Below, in pieces: positions 1 through 7,561 of a DNA stretch of 64,000 bases. Source of the DNA: an uncultured Duodenibacillus sp. (lineage in GTDB: Bacteria > Pseudomonadota > Gammaproteobacteria > Burkholderiales > Burkholderiaceae_F); contig CALXKM010000018.1 in assembly GCA_944388865.1 (NCBI GenBank), positions 1 to 64,000 on the forward strand, written 5' to 3'. The position numbers and the translations under genes were made by a program. The notes under the pieces are model-generated. The model searched no databases. It worked only from the letters and a program-made list of their open reading frames with translations, and had not been told where the DNA came from. Numbering within the stretch: the first letter of the stretch is position 1; each line of letters begins with the position of its first letter.

Positions 1-200
1 TCCTCTGATGACAGCGCCCGCGGGTTGGCTGCAAATTCGCGCTTCGGACGCTGGTCCTCGTTTTCCGGGCAATCACGCCACTTGAGGTAACTGCTGAAGG
101 CAATGCCCAAGCATTTGCATGCCTCGATAGCACGTGCACCGGCCGCAACAGCTTCCGTGACCAGCTCCACAGCTTTACGGCGATCCCGGGCGCTGATCAT
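1..200 (-). CDS. IS3-like transposase OrfB, N-terminal part
   Basis: This is the start of the catalytic transposase subunit, which would carry the DDE integrase core further left, outside the window. Translation from the ATG at 200 gives MISARDRRKAVELVTEAV and continues open to the first base, with a lysine/arginine-rich helical start typical of OrfB before the integrase domain. The ATG overlaps the orfA stop codon as ATGA, which points to translational coupling rather than the frameshift used by many IS3 elements. Only about 66 residues are visible, so integrity of the enzyme cannot be judged. Confidence 0.75.
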   Translation of the reverse strand, partial: MISARDRRKAVELVTEAVAAGARAIEACKCLGIAFSSYLKWRDCPENEDQRPKREFAANPRALSSE

Positions 201-724
201 TTTTCCTTGTCCCCCCAGATCGCCTGCGCTTTTTTTGTCAACACCAACAAAGCCGCGGCTTCAGCCAGTGCCTTTTCTTTGCGTTGCAGCTCTCGGTTTT
301 GCTGTTTGTGCTCTTCGTTAAGCTCCGAGACCTTGTTGATCAGCTCTTGCTCGCGTGCTCGTGCGCTTGCATAAAGCACGACGTCGCCATCGTTCTGCGC
401 AAGCCAGGCGCTAAAGCGCTTGATCTCTTCCAGGGTAACGCCTTTGGTTCGACAGTATTTACCGGCCGCCGGGGAATCAAAGCCAACCTCTTGGCAATAC
501 CCTTCGGCAACGATTGCCGCTCGAAGATTCATACCGCGCGGCAAAGGAGCGGACTGAGTGCGTTGTGCGGGTTGCGCTCCTGAAGTTTTGACTGCCTTCA
601 ACCAGTGGTATAGGCAGCTTTCTGCAATCCCATACTCGCGGTGCGCCTGTGCAACTGTGATTTCTTTTGAAAGGATTCTTCCGAGGATCTGATTTTTCTT
701 TTCGATAGGATATGGGCTTCCCAT
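197..724 (-). CDS. IS3-like transposase OrfA
   Basis: This 175-residue protein is the DNA-binding half of an IS transposase. Residues 1-45 read as a helix-turn-helix (EKKNQILGRILSKEITVAQ onward, then a recognition helix ending YHWLKAVK). The C-terminal third is a charged coiled coil (ELINKVSELNEEHKQQNREL and following), as expected for the leucine-zipper multimerisation region of IS3-family OrfA. It ends in LTKKAQAIWGDKEK immediately before OrfB and overlaps it by four bases. The gene is intact, so the element could be active if the off-window part is complete. The family assignment is by pattern only. Confidence 0.8.
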   Translation of the reverse strand: MGSPYPIEKKNQILGRILSKEITVAQAHREYGIAESCLYHWLKAVKTSGAQPAQRTQSAPLPRGMNLRAAIVAEGYCQEVGFDSPAAGKYCRTKGVTLEEIKRFSAWLAQNDGDVVLYASARAREQELINKVSELNEEHKQQNRELQRKEKALAEAAALLVLTKKAQAIWGDKEK

Positions 725-773
725 TTGTCTGTCTCCATGCCCTCCTGATTAACAATTAGGAAGTATTTTGACA

Positions 774-782
774 GAGAGGGAC
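774..782. repeat. Probable remnant of a CRISPR repeat split by the IS
   Basis: The nine bases GAGAGGGAC match the last eight bases of the array repeat (GAGAGGAC) with one extra G. They sit exactly one spacer length (34 bases) before the first full repeat at 817 and abut the proposed IS end. Position and sequence together suggest that the IS interrupted the leader-distal repeat. Confidence 0.5.
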
Positions 783-816
783 CTTCAACCATCAGCGATG
801 CTTTGTCAGATTGCCA

Positions 817-1943
817 GAAACACCTCCACGCACGTGGAGAGGACGAGGTTTTTGACTTCGGCGCCGAAGATAGCGGAGAAACACCTCCACGCACGTGGAG
901 AGGACCCTCTTCGATTTTTGGCATTGGTTTGGCTTGTAGAAACACCTCCACGCACGTGGAGAGGACGTCGATCAAGTCAACGGAAGGTATCGACTTTTGG
1001 AAACACCTCCACGCACGTGGAGAGGACTGAAGGTGAGCGAGCAGCTGGACGCGTGTCTCGGAAACACCTCCACGCACGTGGAGAGGACGCATCCGTGCAG
1101 ATGCAAGCCTGCTCCCACTCGGAAACACCTCCACGCACGTGGAGAGGACCGTATCGCAAGATCAAAGCGAAGGCCGGCATCGGAAACACCTCCACGCACG
1201 TGGAGAGGACGTCAATGCCTGCCATTCAGTGTAAGGGATTACAGAAACACCTCCACGCACGTGGAGAGGACTAGTGACAGCTGTAGGGGCATACGTGAAG
1301 CCGCAGAAACACCTCCACGCACGTGGAGAGGACTCGCAATGGATGTCAATTCCCTCGCGCGTCATGGAAACACCTCCACGCACGTGGAGAGGACCAAACA
1401 ACCAACGCCCCCTTGGCGGCTTTTTTAGAAACACCTCCACGCACGTGGAGAGGACTCTCACTTTCCGTCATCTTTTTACCGTGATTAGGAAACACCTCCA
1501 CGCACGTGGAGAGGACCTGATCAGGTGGTCATCCCGACGGCAGGTGAAAGAAACACCTCCACGCACGTGGAGAGGACGCAACTGCGGATACGGATTCAAC
1601 ATCAATGTCAGAAACACCTCCACGCACGTGGAGAGGACGTTGCACCTGTGCCGCCTGTGCCATACGTCGTAGAAACACCTCCACGCACGTGGAGAGGACT
1701 CCTTGCAGAAGCGCCCTCTCGTCCTCGCTATAGAAACACCTCCACGCACGTGGAGAGGACCCTCGTATGACCCCGATTTCGATCCAGCTATTCGAAACAC
1801 CTCCACGCACGTGGAGAGGACGAAAAGACAACGGTTTTTTGTTAACTTCTTTTGGAAACACCTCCACGCACGTGGAGAGGACAAATCCGCTCGTGGTGGT
1901 ACTCGCTATATTGAAGAAACACCTCCACGCACGTGGAGAGGAC
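817..1943 (-). CRISPR. Type I-E CRISPR array, 19 repeats and 18 spacers
   Basis: The 28-base repeat begins GAAACACC and ends GAGAGGAC on the plus strand, with an internal hairpin CTCCAC-GCAC-GTGGAG. Repeats start at 817, 878, 939, 1000, 1061, 1122, 1183, 1244, 1306, 1367, 1428, 1489, 1550, 1611, 1672, 1733, 1794, 1855 and 1916. The period is 61 (33-base spacers) except for one 34-base spacer at 1272-1305. I saw no mismatched repeat. Read on the minus strand, the repeat (GTCCTCTCC...GTGTTTC) has the usual type I-E form, so transcription should run leftward from the cas2 side, giving crRNAs processed by Cas6e. All spacers differ from one another, consistent with an array that has been acquiring. 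The youngest spacers should be at the 1855-1943 end. Confidence 0.97.
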
Positions 1944-1974
1944 AGCAAGATTTAGTTGCACAGCGAAAAAGTAG
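1944..1974 (-). promoter_or_regulatory. Putative CRISPR leader (very short gap, probably extends into cas2)
   Basis: Only 31 A/T-rich bases separate the cas2 stop codon from the first (leader-proximal) repeat. A type I-E leader normally needs a promoter and an integration-host-factor site within roughly 60 bases or more. The functional leader therefore probably overlaps the 3' end of cas2. I did not find a convincing IHF consensus by eye. Confidence 0.4.
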
Positions 1975-2277
1975 TCATAGATTTGGTGTAATTCGGTTTT
2001 TTGGGGGTTCTCGGATTAATTGAAAGCCACTGATGGAGATTAACTCTCGGTCAGTAGTACCAATAGTTGCAATAGAATAACCGGGAGCGTTTCTTTTTTG
2101 GGAGAAGATTAAAATTCCGCTCTTTTTGGAACAGTGTCTCGATAAATAATCAATCAGTCGATTTGCTAAAGTATCTTTTAAGCCTGAAACAAATACATTC
2201 GGTTTGGGCTCTACTGCGTAGAGTTTCAATCGCCCTCTCACGGCGGGAGGCAGGTCGTTGGCGATTATGACTAGCAT
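1975..2277 (-). CDS. cas2: CRISPR-associated protein Cas2 (type I-E)
   Basis: This 100-residue protein is the Cas2 half of the Cas1-Cas2 spacer integrase, a structural dimer that bridges two Cas1 dimers. The N-terminus MLVIIANDLPPAVRGRL matches the type I-E Cas2 start (a beta strand, then PPxxRGRL), and the core ends at GFQLIREP, with an extra tail of about nine residues compared with the 94-residue E. coli protein. The ATG overlaps the cas1 stop by seven bases (ATGCTAG), so the two are translationally coupled. The gene ends 31 bases from the array, so its 3' end probably doubles as leader DNA. Confidence 0.95.
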   Translation of the reverse strand: MLVIIANDLPPAVRGRLKLYAVEPKPNVFVSGLKDTLANRLIDYLSRHCSKKSGILIFSQKRNAPGYSIATIGTTDRELISISGFQLIREPPKNRITPNL

Positions 2278-3143
2278 TTCAAGTCTCCAAGCATTGCATT
2301 AATGTCGTCAACAGCTGTGCCCAGAAGATCCATTTCAAGAACGCGGTTTCTGAAAGCTGTAGAAACAGTAGATTTGTCATAATGGTTACCAAGTTGAGCG
2401 CTTAAGCTAAAGGCGAGATCAATGCAAAGTTCGGCTTTGTAGAGATCGGCCAGATCATAGATAAATGGCAGAGGACAACCTGAATGAATAAAACCTATGT
2501 ATGGAGAAAAGCCGGAGGAATGTACAACAGAACACAAAATTCCGTACAGCGCTGCGTTGCATGCTGTGAGAATGCGGTTTGTCGTATCACTTTGAGAAAA
2601 AGCTCCAGGTTGAAATTTTCTCCCGTGCCACTCAACGTTATATCTTTTAGCTTTTTGGAAATATAGTTGACGAACTCTCACACCTTCCATTCCCATCATT
2701 TCTGCAAGGGTTTTCTTGCTCAAGTCTATTCCTGGAAATCGTCGTGCAAACATTCGTCGTGCAACTTCTATGGACATCTTTGGATCAGAAGCTGCTTTAA
2801 GTTGTCGAAGCAGATTCTTTGTGTTGGCTGTCGGAGAGATGCCGTTTGCGTAGTACAAAAGACTGTCTTCGCCAACCCACATGACAGTGCAGTTGGCTGC
2901 TGCTAACACCTTGATAGCTTCATGAGTAATGGAGGTTCCAGGGCCGAGCAGCAGACAGGCCAGAACAGCAACTGGCAATTTCACGGTTCCGCCTTCAGAG
3001 TCAACCCATTTGATGCTGCTGTCGTCAACTTCAACTCTTCCGTGCTCAAGGTAGATATAAGGGTATCTATCCTTAATTTGCGGAAGGTTTTCTCGAGTAA
3101 TTTTGACAAAAAGCCGTGGCGCTTTAGGAGGTACTGGGTTCAT
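2271..3143 (-). CDS. cas1: CRISPR-associated endonuclease Cas1 (type I-E)
   Basis: Cas1 is the metal-dependent integrase that inserts new spacers. The 290-residue protein has the expected catalytic features: the glutamate in MMGMEGVRVRQLY (about residue 140), and the histidine and aspartates in GFIHSGCPLPFIYDLADLYK (about residues 210-225). I chose the ATG at 3143 (MNPVPPKAPRLFVK) because it matches the type I-E N-terminus; the longer frame to 3206 runs well into cas5. The gene overlaps the cas5 end by 20 bases and cas2 by seven, so it is part of one polycistronic unit. The catalytic residues look intact, so adaptation could be functional. Confidence 0.96.
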   Translation of the reverse strand: MNPVPPKAPRLFVKITRENLPQIKDRYPYIYLEHGRVEVDDSSIKWVDSEGGTVKLPVAVLACLLLGPGTSITHEAIKVLAAANCTVMWVGEDSLLYYANGISPTANTKNLLRQLKAASDPKMSIEVARRMFARRFPGIDLSKKTLAEMMGMEGVRVRQLYFQKAKRYNVEWHGRKFQPGAFSQSDTTNRILTACNAALYGILCSVVHSSGFSPYIGFIHSGCPLPFIYDLADLYKAELCIDLAFSLSAQLGNHYDKSTVSTAFRNRVLEMDLLGTAVDDINAMLGDLKC

Positions 3144-3858
3144 TGAGGATTGTGACCTGTCGATCTCGATAGAGTTTTTCAAAACCAAACTGGACGGGAA
3201 CATCATGCAATGTCACCACCTCGCCCTGGTCAGGAAAAGATCCTTCTAATATTTCTTTTGTACACTCGAGCTCCTTTTTTGAAGCAATTTCAAAAGCAAC
3301 GCTCTTGGCCTCGGAGTTTGTGACGAAAAGGCCTCTGTAGACAATATCAGATGGCGGACAACATTTACGGCCCAGATATATGTTCCAGTGGGGGTACTGC
3401 AGAGAATGAACGATATCTTCTCCTAGTTCATGCGGTATTTGCATAATGACTGCAAAGGCCATGTTTTGAAGATAGTACCTGTAAGTAAGTTTGCTTCCAT
3501 TGCTGCCAGTAGGCTTTTTGCCTTCGACAGTTTTAGGAATCATGAGGTTCTGCCATGGATCCGAGCTGATATAGCCGTTGCCGACCATCTGGAAGTCTAA
3601 AAGCCGACCATTGGCTGTTGCTGGTTCGAAAGAATTGTGTCTGGGTTTTTGTTGAAAGCACAACACGTTTTGCCCAAATTTTCCCATTTCTGCAAGCCAG
3701 GAGGCTTCTCTGCCGCCAGCGCCACGAGCACAGCAAATCAAACCCAGCACGCCGGAGCGTGTTGGAAAATCCAGAGTGTCGCGACGTCCGTAGCGGGATT
3801 CGAAGCCCCATGACTGAATAGGTGCTTCCAACCATAGCAAAAGGAAGGGGTTAGTCAT
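3124..3858 (-). CDS. cas5e: Cascade subunit Cas5e (CasD)
   Basis: Cas5e caps the 5' handle of the crRNA in the Cascade surveillance complex. The 244-residue protein begins MTNPFLLLWLEAPIQSWGFE, the typical Cas5 start with the WL.AP.QSWG signature, followed by RYGRRDTLDFPTRSGVLGLI, the usual region for recognising the CRISPR type. The ATG at 3858 has a GGGAG ribosome binding site and overlaps the cas7 stop by eight bases. A start at 3903 would only add residues inside cas7. It lies between cas7 and cas1, because cas6e has moved upstream in this operon. Confidence 0.95.
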   Translation of the reverse strand: MTNPFLLLWLEAPIQSWGFESRYGRRDTLDFPTRSGVLGLICCARGAGGREASWLAEMGKFGQNVLCFQQKPRHNSFEPATANGRLLDFQMVGNGYISSDPWQNLMIPKTVEGKKPTGSNGSKLTYRYYLQNMAFAVIMQIPHELGEDIVHSLQYPHWNIYLGRKCCPPSDIVYRGLFVTNSEAKSVAFEIASKKELECTKEILEGSFPDQGEVVTLHDVPVQFGFEKLYRDRQVTILNEPSTS

Positions 3859-4891
3859 TGAGCGCTCCCACTTTCTGACTGAGCAGTTCAAGCACATCGT
3901 CAATGCTCAGAGTGCTTTCGCTGCCGCCAATTTCACATTCGGAAATTTTGCCAAAAAGACTTCCAAACAATTTTTCTTTCGCAGCCAAATCTGCTTTAAG
4001 TGCTTCAATGCTGGGTGCGACATATCCGCCTTTTGCTTTTACGGGTTTGTCGAAAGAAAGCTGGATGCCTTGCCCTTTGCGAAGAAGAATTTTGGCGTAA
4101 TCCCATGGACATGCACCAGACAAGGTGTTTTGGCGTGCGCTCGGTACAGCGACAAAAAGCGCTTTAATAAAAGCACAAACGCTGGGTACGACATTTTCCC
4201 CGCCGAGAGATTCGTATAGTTGACCTAAATCGAGGGAGATGTATCGGTAGTAAGTGGCAGAGTTGAATTCCAGATTGTCCATATGTGCTGCACCAGGTGT
4301 TGGATCAAGATCATCAAGCGCAGTGAAGAAATCGAGCTCTGTGCTTACGGCATGAGTGGAAATGGCATGAGAGAAGCTTGCAGCTGCCTGAATGTTGAGG
4401 TCTGGAGCCAAAGCCACCATACGGCCGAATAGAGCAATATCAAGACCGTCAACGGCAAGCTTCAGAGATTTTTTGACCAAGGCCAAAACTTCTTTGGCTT
4501 TTATGTCGTCGCTGCAGAAATCTTTTTCCTGAGCATACTTGGCACAACAATCAATTTCAGTGTCGGTGAAGAAAAAGAGCGCATCTTTGACAACGGTGTC
4601 AGCCATTGCTTGAGCACAATCTTTAGCTTTCTCTTCGGATGCTCCAAGCTCCATGCAACGCTTGACGAGCTGTTCGTCAAAATGCTTGGATCTGTGGGCA
4701 AGTTTGATGCCGAAGTCGTGCATGGCTAATCGGACTTGACGCTTCCAGCATTGGGAACTTACACGTGCTCTTGTAACACCACCCACAATTGCCGATTTTG
4801 GACTGCCGACATCGTCACGATTGAGACATGTGACGGGAAAGGACTGAAGGATATGAAATTCAAGTTTGGTACTTAAAAAAGGATTGGACAT
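3851..4891 (-). CDS. cas7e: Cascade backbone subunit Cas7e (CasC)
   Basis: Cas7e forms the hexameric backbone that holds the crRNA spacer. The 346-residue protein starts MSNPFLSTKLEFHILQSFP and has the family hallmark region LNRDDVGSPKSAIVGGVTRA followed by RVSSQCWKR near residues 20-52, plus a late ARQNTLSGACPWD segment. The length is normal for Cas7e (E. coli about 363). A clear ribosome binding site (TAGGAG) lies just upstream in the eight-base gap after cas6e. It overlaps cas5 downstream. Confidence 0.96.
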   Translation of the reverse strand: MSNPFLSTKLEFHILQSFPVTCLNRDDVGSPKSAIVGGVTRARVSSQCWKRQVRLAMHDFGIKLAHRSKHFDEQLVKRCMELGASEEKAKDCAQAMADTVVKDALFFFTDTEIDCCAKYAQEKDFCSDDIKAKEVLALVKKSLKLAVDGLDIALFGRMVALAPDLNIQAAASFSHAISTHAVSTELDFFTALDDLDPTPGAAHMDNLEFNSATYYRYISLDLGQLYESLGGENVVPSVCAFIKALFVAVPSARQNTLSGACPWDYAKILLRKGQGIQLSFDKPVKAKGGYVAPSIEALKADLAAKEKLFGSLFGKISECEIGGSESTLSIDDVLELLSQKVGALND

Positions 4892-4899
4892 GATTACTC

Positions 4900-5511
4900 C
4901 TAGTTGCTATTTGAAATATTTACAGGGACGATCTGCAGTAAACCGCAGCCAAAAGCTTTTCCACGTCCCAGGCCTTGACGAAAATGCTGAATAAAAAGAG
5001 ATCTATCTGTTACGCGCAGCAGTCCTTTTAGTGTCGCTTGTTTGATGGTGATTTGTGTTTCATTTTTACTTGTTCGAAGAAGTCTCTCGTGAATGACCTC
5101 AGATGAGAGCGCTTCAAACCCCCAAGAAGAAGTGCGATTAATGAACCATTTGCAAATATTTTCCTTGCCTTTGATTGGAATTAGTCGACCATTTACACGC
5201 TTGGTCGGATTTACGATGACTTCAAAGGCATAAACATCATGTTCTAGAAAAGCATCCGGTATGCTTTTTACTCGGAGCGTTCCGACAATAGGTTCTTTTG
5301 GGGGACGATGTGAAAGAAAAAGAATTTCTCTATGTGAAGCATCGCCGCCCTTATCCGCATAGATGAATCCGCTGGGAATGCTCTGTTTTTTTTCGGATTC
5401 AGTTCGAATATCTTCAAACAAACTGTAGACAATCCGGTGTATGGAGTAATCATCTGTCAGCCGGAGCGTTTTAATGTCTTTCCAATTGAGACTCAGCACT
5501 CCAGCGATCAT
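4900..5511 (-). CDS. cas6e: crRNA-processing endonuclease Cas6e (CasE)
   Basis: Cas6e cuts the pre-crRNA at the repeat hairpin and stays bound to the 3' handle. The 203-residue protein has the expected tandem ferredoxin-like layout: an N-terminal histidine (DYSIHRIVYSLF, His25), the likely catalytic residue; a central NPTKRVNGRLIPIKGKE segment; and the glycine-rich C-terminal signature GLGRGKAFGCGLLQIVPV. The ATG at 5511 follows AAAGGAG and overlaps the cse2 stop as ATGA. Its place between cse2 and cas7 differs from the E. coli order, where it follows cas5. Confidence 0.94.
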   Translation of the reverse strand: MIAGVLSLNWKDIKTLRLTDDYSIHRIVYSLFEDIRTESEKKQSIPSGFIYADKGGDASHREILFLSHRPPKEPIVGTLRVKSIPDAFLEHDVYAFEVIVNPTKRVNGRLIPIKGKENICKWFINRTSSWGFEALSSEVIHERLLRTSKNETQITIKQATLKGLLRVTDRSLFIQHFRQGLGRGKAFGCGLLQIVPVNISNSN

Positions 5512-6008
5512 GATTTTTTCTCCTTTCGATAAAAGTTCATTGCCCAATGAACTTTTATATCTTCAGCATTAAAACTGAAACGTAGAAGCTCGTTTAAGAG
5601 TTTGGCGTAGTCAATAGAAATGTTTGTTTTGCTTTGAATTAATTTGAAAATAGGCCTCAGGACGAGACAGCATTCTTGTATTTCGCTGCACGCTAGAAGT
5701 CGACGGAGTCTGGACTCAGCTGGTTTGATATTGGTTTGGTACGCCTGAGCTAGCGCTTGCGTAAGAGGAACAGTACCGTTGGCCGTGATTTTTGATTGAG
5801 CCACAGCCGCGCCGATAAGCGTAAAAACAGATCGTTCCCAAGGCTTTTCTAGGTCAACTCCAAAATCGATCAGGATGTTCCATGCTCTGCATTCCAGAGA
5901 GGGATTCAAGGCACGTCGCATGGCAGCAGAAGCTTCAGCGTCCTGTGCACAGCGTTTAATTATGTAGTTAACAAAATTTGCACCGCGGTCAATTTTTTCT
6001 GATTGCAT
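5508..6008 (-). CDS. cse2: Cascade small subunit Cse2 (CasB)
   Basis: Cse2 is the small helical subunit that stabilises the displaced DNA strand in Cascade. The 166-residue protein is all-helical in appearance and of family-typical length. It carries the RRALNPSLECRAWNILIDFG segment (about residues 31-50), which resembles the R-R-A region conserved in CasB, and then FTLIGAAVAQ. Sequence conservation in this family is weak, so the call leans on position directly after cse1 and before cas6e. It starts 12 bases after cse1. Confidence 0.9.
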   Translation of the reverse strand: MQSEKIDRGANFVNYIIKRCAQDAEASAAMRRALNPSLECRAWNILIDFGVDLEKPWERSVFTLIGAAVAQSKITANGTVPLTQALAQAYQTNIKPAESRLRRLLACSEIQECCLVLRPIFKLIQSKTNISIDYAKLLNELLRFSFNAEDIKVHWAMNFYRKEKKS

Positions 6009-6020
6009 GACATTGTGCTC

Positions 6021-7520
6021 CTACGAATTCGGTGTAAAGATGATGCGGTTTTTAGCCCAATACATAAGCTGCTTGGCGGTCTCACGAGGGCAAGAGTCGT
6101 TATAGTTTTTATGAACCAAAATTTTGAACTTCTCTCGAATGTTTACGGTGCTGTTTCCTGGGGTGCAGGCCTCAATAAGCTCCTGCAGGTGAATTTCGGA
6201 TTCCTGCCAGAATGATGCGCAAGCCTTGGAGGCCAGTGCTTTTCCTTTGTCTGCGGCTTTACAGTCCGAGTAATAGTGAAATATTGCGCTGTAGAGTGTT
6301 TGGGCATACTTTTCAAGATTGGAAATTTCCAATGAAAAATTTGAAAACCAAAGATCCCCTTGAATGTCTTCAGCTTCAAGTTTGACTATTGATTCAACAA
6401 CGTCATCACCGCCGCTCATATATTGCTCACCTGCTTGAGATGTAAATCTCTGACCCCCCGACCAAACGGTCACGCCCTTCATCAACTTTGAGCATCTTTT
6501 GACGCCTAACTCAAGCTGTAGGCAGGTTTTTTGATTTTGAGCGTTGGTTTTCAAAAAACTTAGAAGCGAGGTTAGTGACCTCCACGGTTTCTTGTCAGGG
6601 TCTGCCCAGAGAGTTTCATATTTAAGACTTTTGTTTCCTTTGCGTCCGATGAATTGAGTTGGTTCAAATGCACCATCAGCATAGGTACCGTATGCGATGC
6701 CTTCGCAGTAGTACATTCCGTCAGGAGCTAGCAGACAAAACCGATTAAGGGAAACAAGACGTCCCATCAAACTATTTTTAAGTGCTTGTGCGACAGGACA
6801 GTCTTCACTTTGCGGCATTTTTTCCCAAGGTGCAGTACCGACTTCAGAAAGGTACCCCATGGACGAAATTTTTTCTTCAGTAAAGAGATTTAATCGAAGC
6901 GTTTCAAGCAGGTTTTGACCCATTGCATAAGTGTGCAGATATCCTTTGAAGCCTAACCCTGGTCCGGGCTTGCCTGAAGAAGTTTTTCCGGTATATCCCT
7001 TGCTGAGAACGATGCTGTTGTCGACTTTTTTTCCTCCGGGAGCAAAGGACATCAGCGTCACTATGAGCATCGCTTTTTCTGCATCGCTCAAAGGCATTTG
7101 TATTTGAGAGGCAGTCAAAAAAGTGGTGTTGCCGCTGGCTTTTTCTGGATTTAACGCACCAAAAGGCACCACCTTTTTCGCTTTTTCCTTAATTTCGGGC
7201 ATTTGAAGGAAAGGGCGGGGACCATAGAGCCAAAAGGCGTCGTGCCATTTGTCGAGATAGGAAAGACACGCAGCTTTAAAACTTTCTTGCGTAAGCTGAT
7301 CCCAGGCCGACTCCGTGCTCAGGGGACAGGCGGCTTGAGTGATTGCCTGCAGCAGTTTAAAAACGGCAATCTTTTGGATCGGAGTGCCTCCCAGACACTC
7401 CAGAGACTCGTCAGAGAAAACTTGACGCAGACTGACCTGACCGTGGTTGGCAATTGGTATCCATGGTTCATCAATACAGTTGAATTTTTTTTCAATGTTT
7501 TTGTCAAAGTTGGACGTCAT
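6021..7520 (-). CDS. cse1: Cascade large subunit Cse1 (CasA, Cas8e)
   Basis: Cse1 recognises the PAM and recruits Cas3. The 499-residue protein has the family N-terminus FNCIDEPWIPI, the KLLQAITQAA helix, the HDAFWLYGPRPFLQMPE stretch around residues 92-110 (a hallmark of CasA), and LMSFAPGGKKVDN in the region that houses the PAM-reading loop. It ends in a four-helix-like C-terminal domain. The length matches E. coli CasA (502). It starts 41 bases after cas3 and is the first gene of the Cascade block. Confidence 0.95.
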   Translation of the reverse strand: MTSNFDKNIEKKFNCIDEPWIPIANHGQVSLRQVFSDESLECLGGTPIQKIAVFKLLQAITQAACPLSTESAWDQLTQESFKAACLSYLDKWHDAFWLYGPRPFLQMPEIKEKAKKVVPFGALNPEKASGNTTFLTASQIQMPLSDAEKAMLIVTLMSFAPGGKKVDNSIVLSKGYTGKTSSGKPGPGLGFKGYLHTYAMGQNLLETLRLNLFTEEKISSMGYLSEVGTAPWEKMPQSEDCPVAQALKNSLMGRLVSLNRFCLLAPDGMYYCEGIAYGTYADGAFEPTQFIGRKGNKSLKYETLWADPDKKPWRSLTSLLSFLKTNAQNQKTCLQLELGVKRCSKLMKGVTVWSGGQRFTSQAGEQYMSGGDDVVESIVKLEAEDIQGDLWFSNFSLEISNLEKYAQTLYSAIFHYYSDCKAADKGKALASKACASFWQESEIHLQELIEACTPGNSTVNIREKFKILVHKNYNDSCPRETAKQLMYWAKNRIIFTPNS

Positions 7521-7561
7521 GGTGCCTTGTCGTTAAAAATAAAAAATGAGTTGAAATGATT

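Larger units (their letters stand above)
1..773 (-). mobile_element. IS3-like insertion sequence, partial (left part outside window)
   Basis: The element has two overlapping transposase frames, orfA and orfB, in the typical IS3-family arrangement, both reading leftward. On the minus strand its 5' end can be placed at about 773, where the sequence begins TGTCAAAATACTTCCTAATT, with the TG start usual for this family. The other terminal repeat lies beyond the left edge, so the inverted-repeat pair cannot be checked. Directly right of the proposed end is a short match to the 3' end of the CRISPR repeat, suggesting insertion into the array. The exact end and target duplication are inferred. Confidence 0.75.

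Noticed and set aside
845..1915. Self-targeting spacers matching genes in this window
   Set aside because: Reading the spacers against the annotated genes by eye gave no convincing match; a proper search would be needed to exclude it.
768..1955. Many short frames across the CRISPR array on both strands, with repeated THVERT or PLHVRGGVS peptides
   Set aside because: They are translations of the repeats and have no start signals; the 61-base periodicity explains them.
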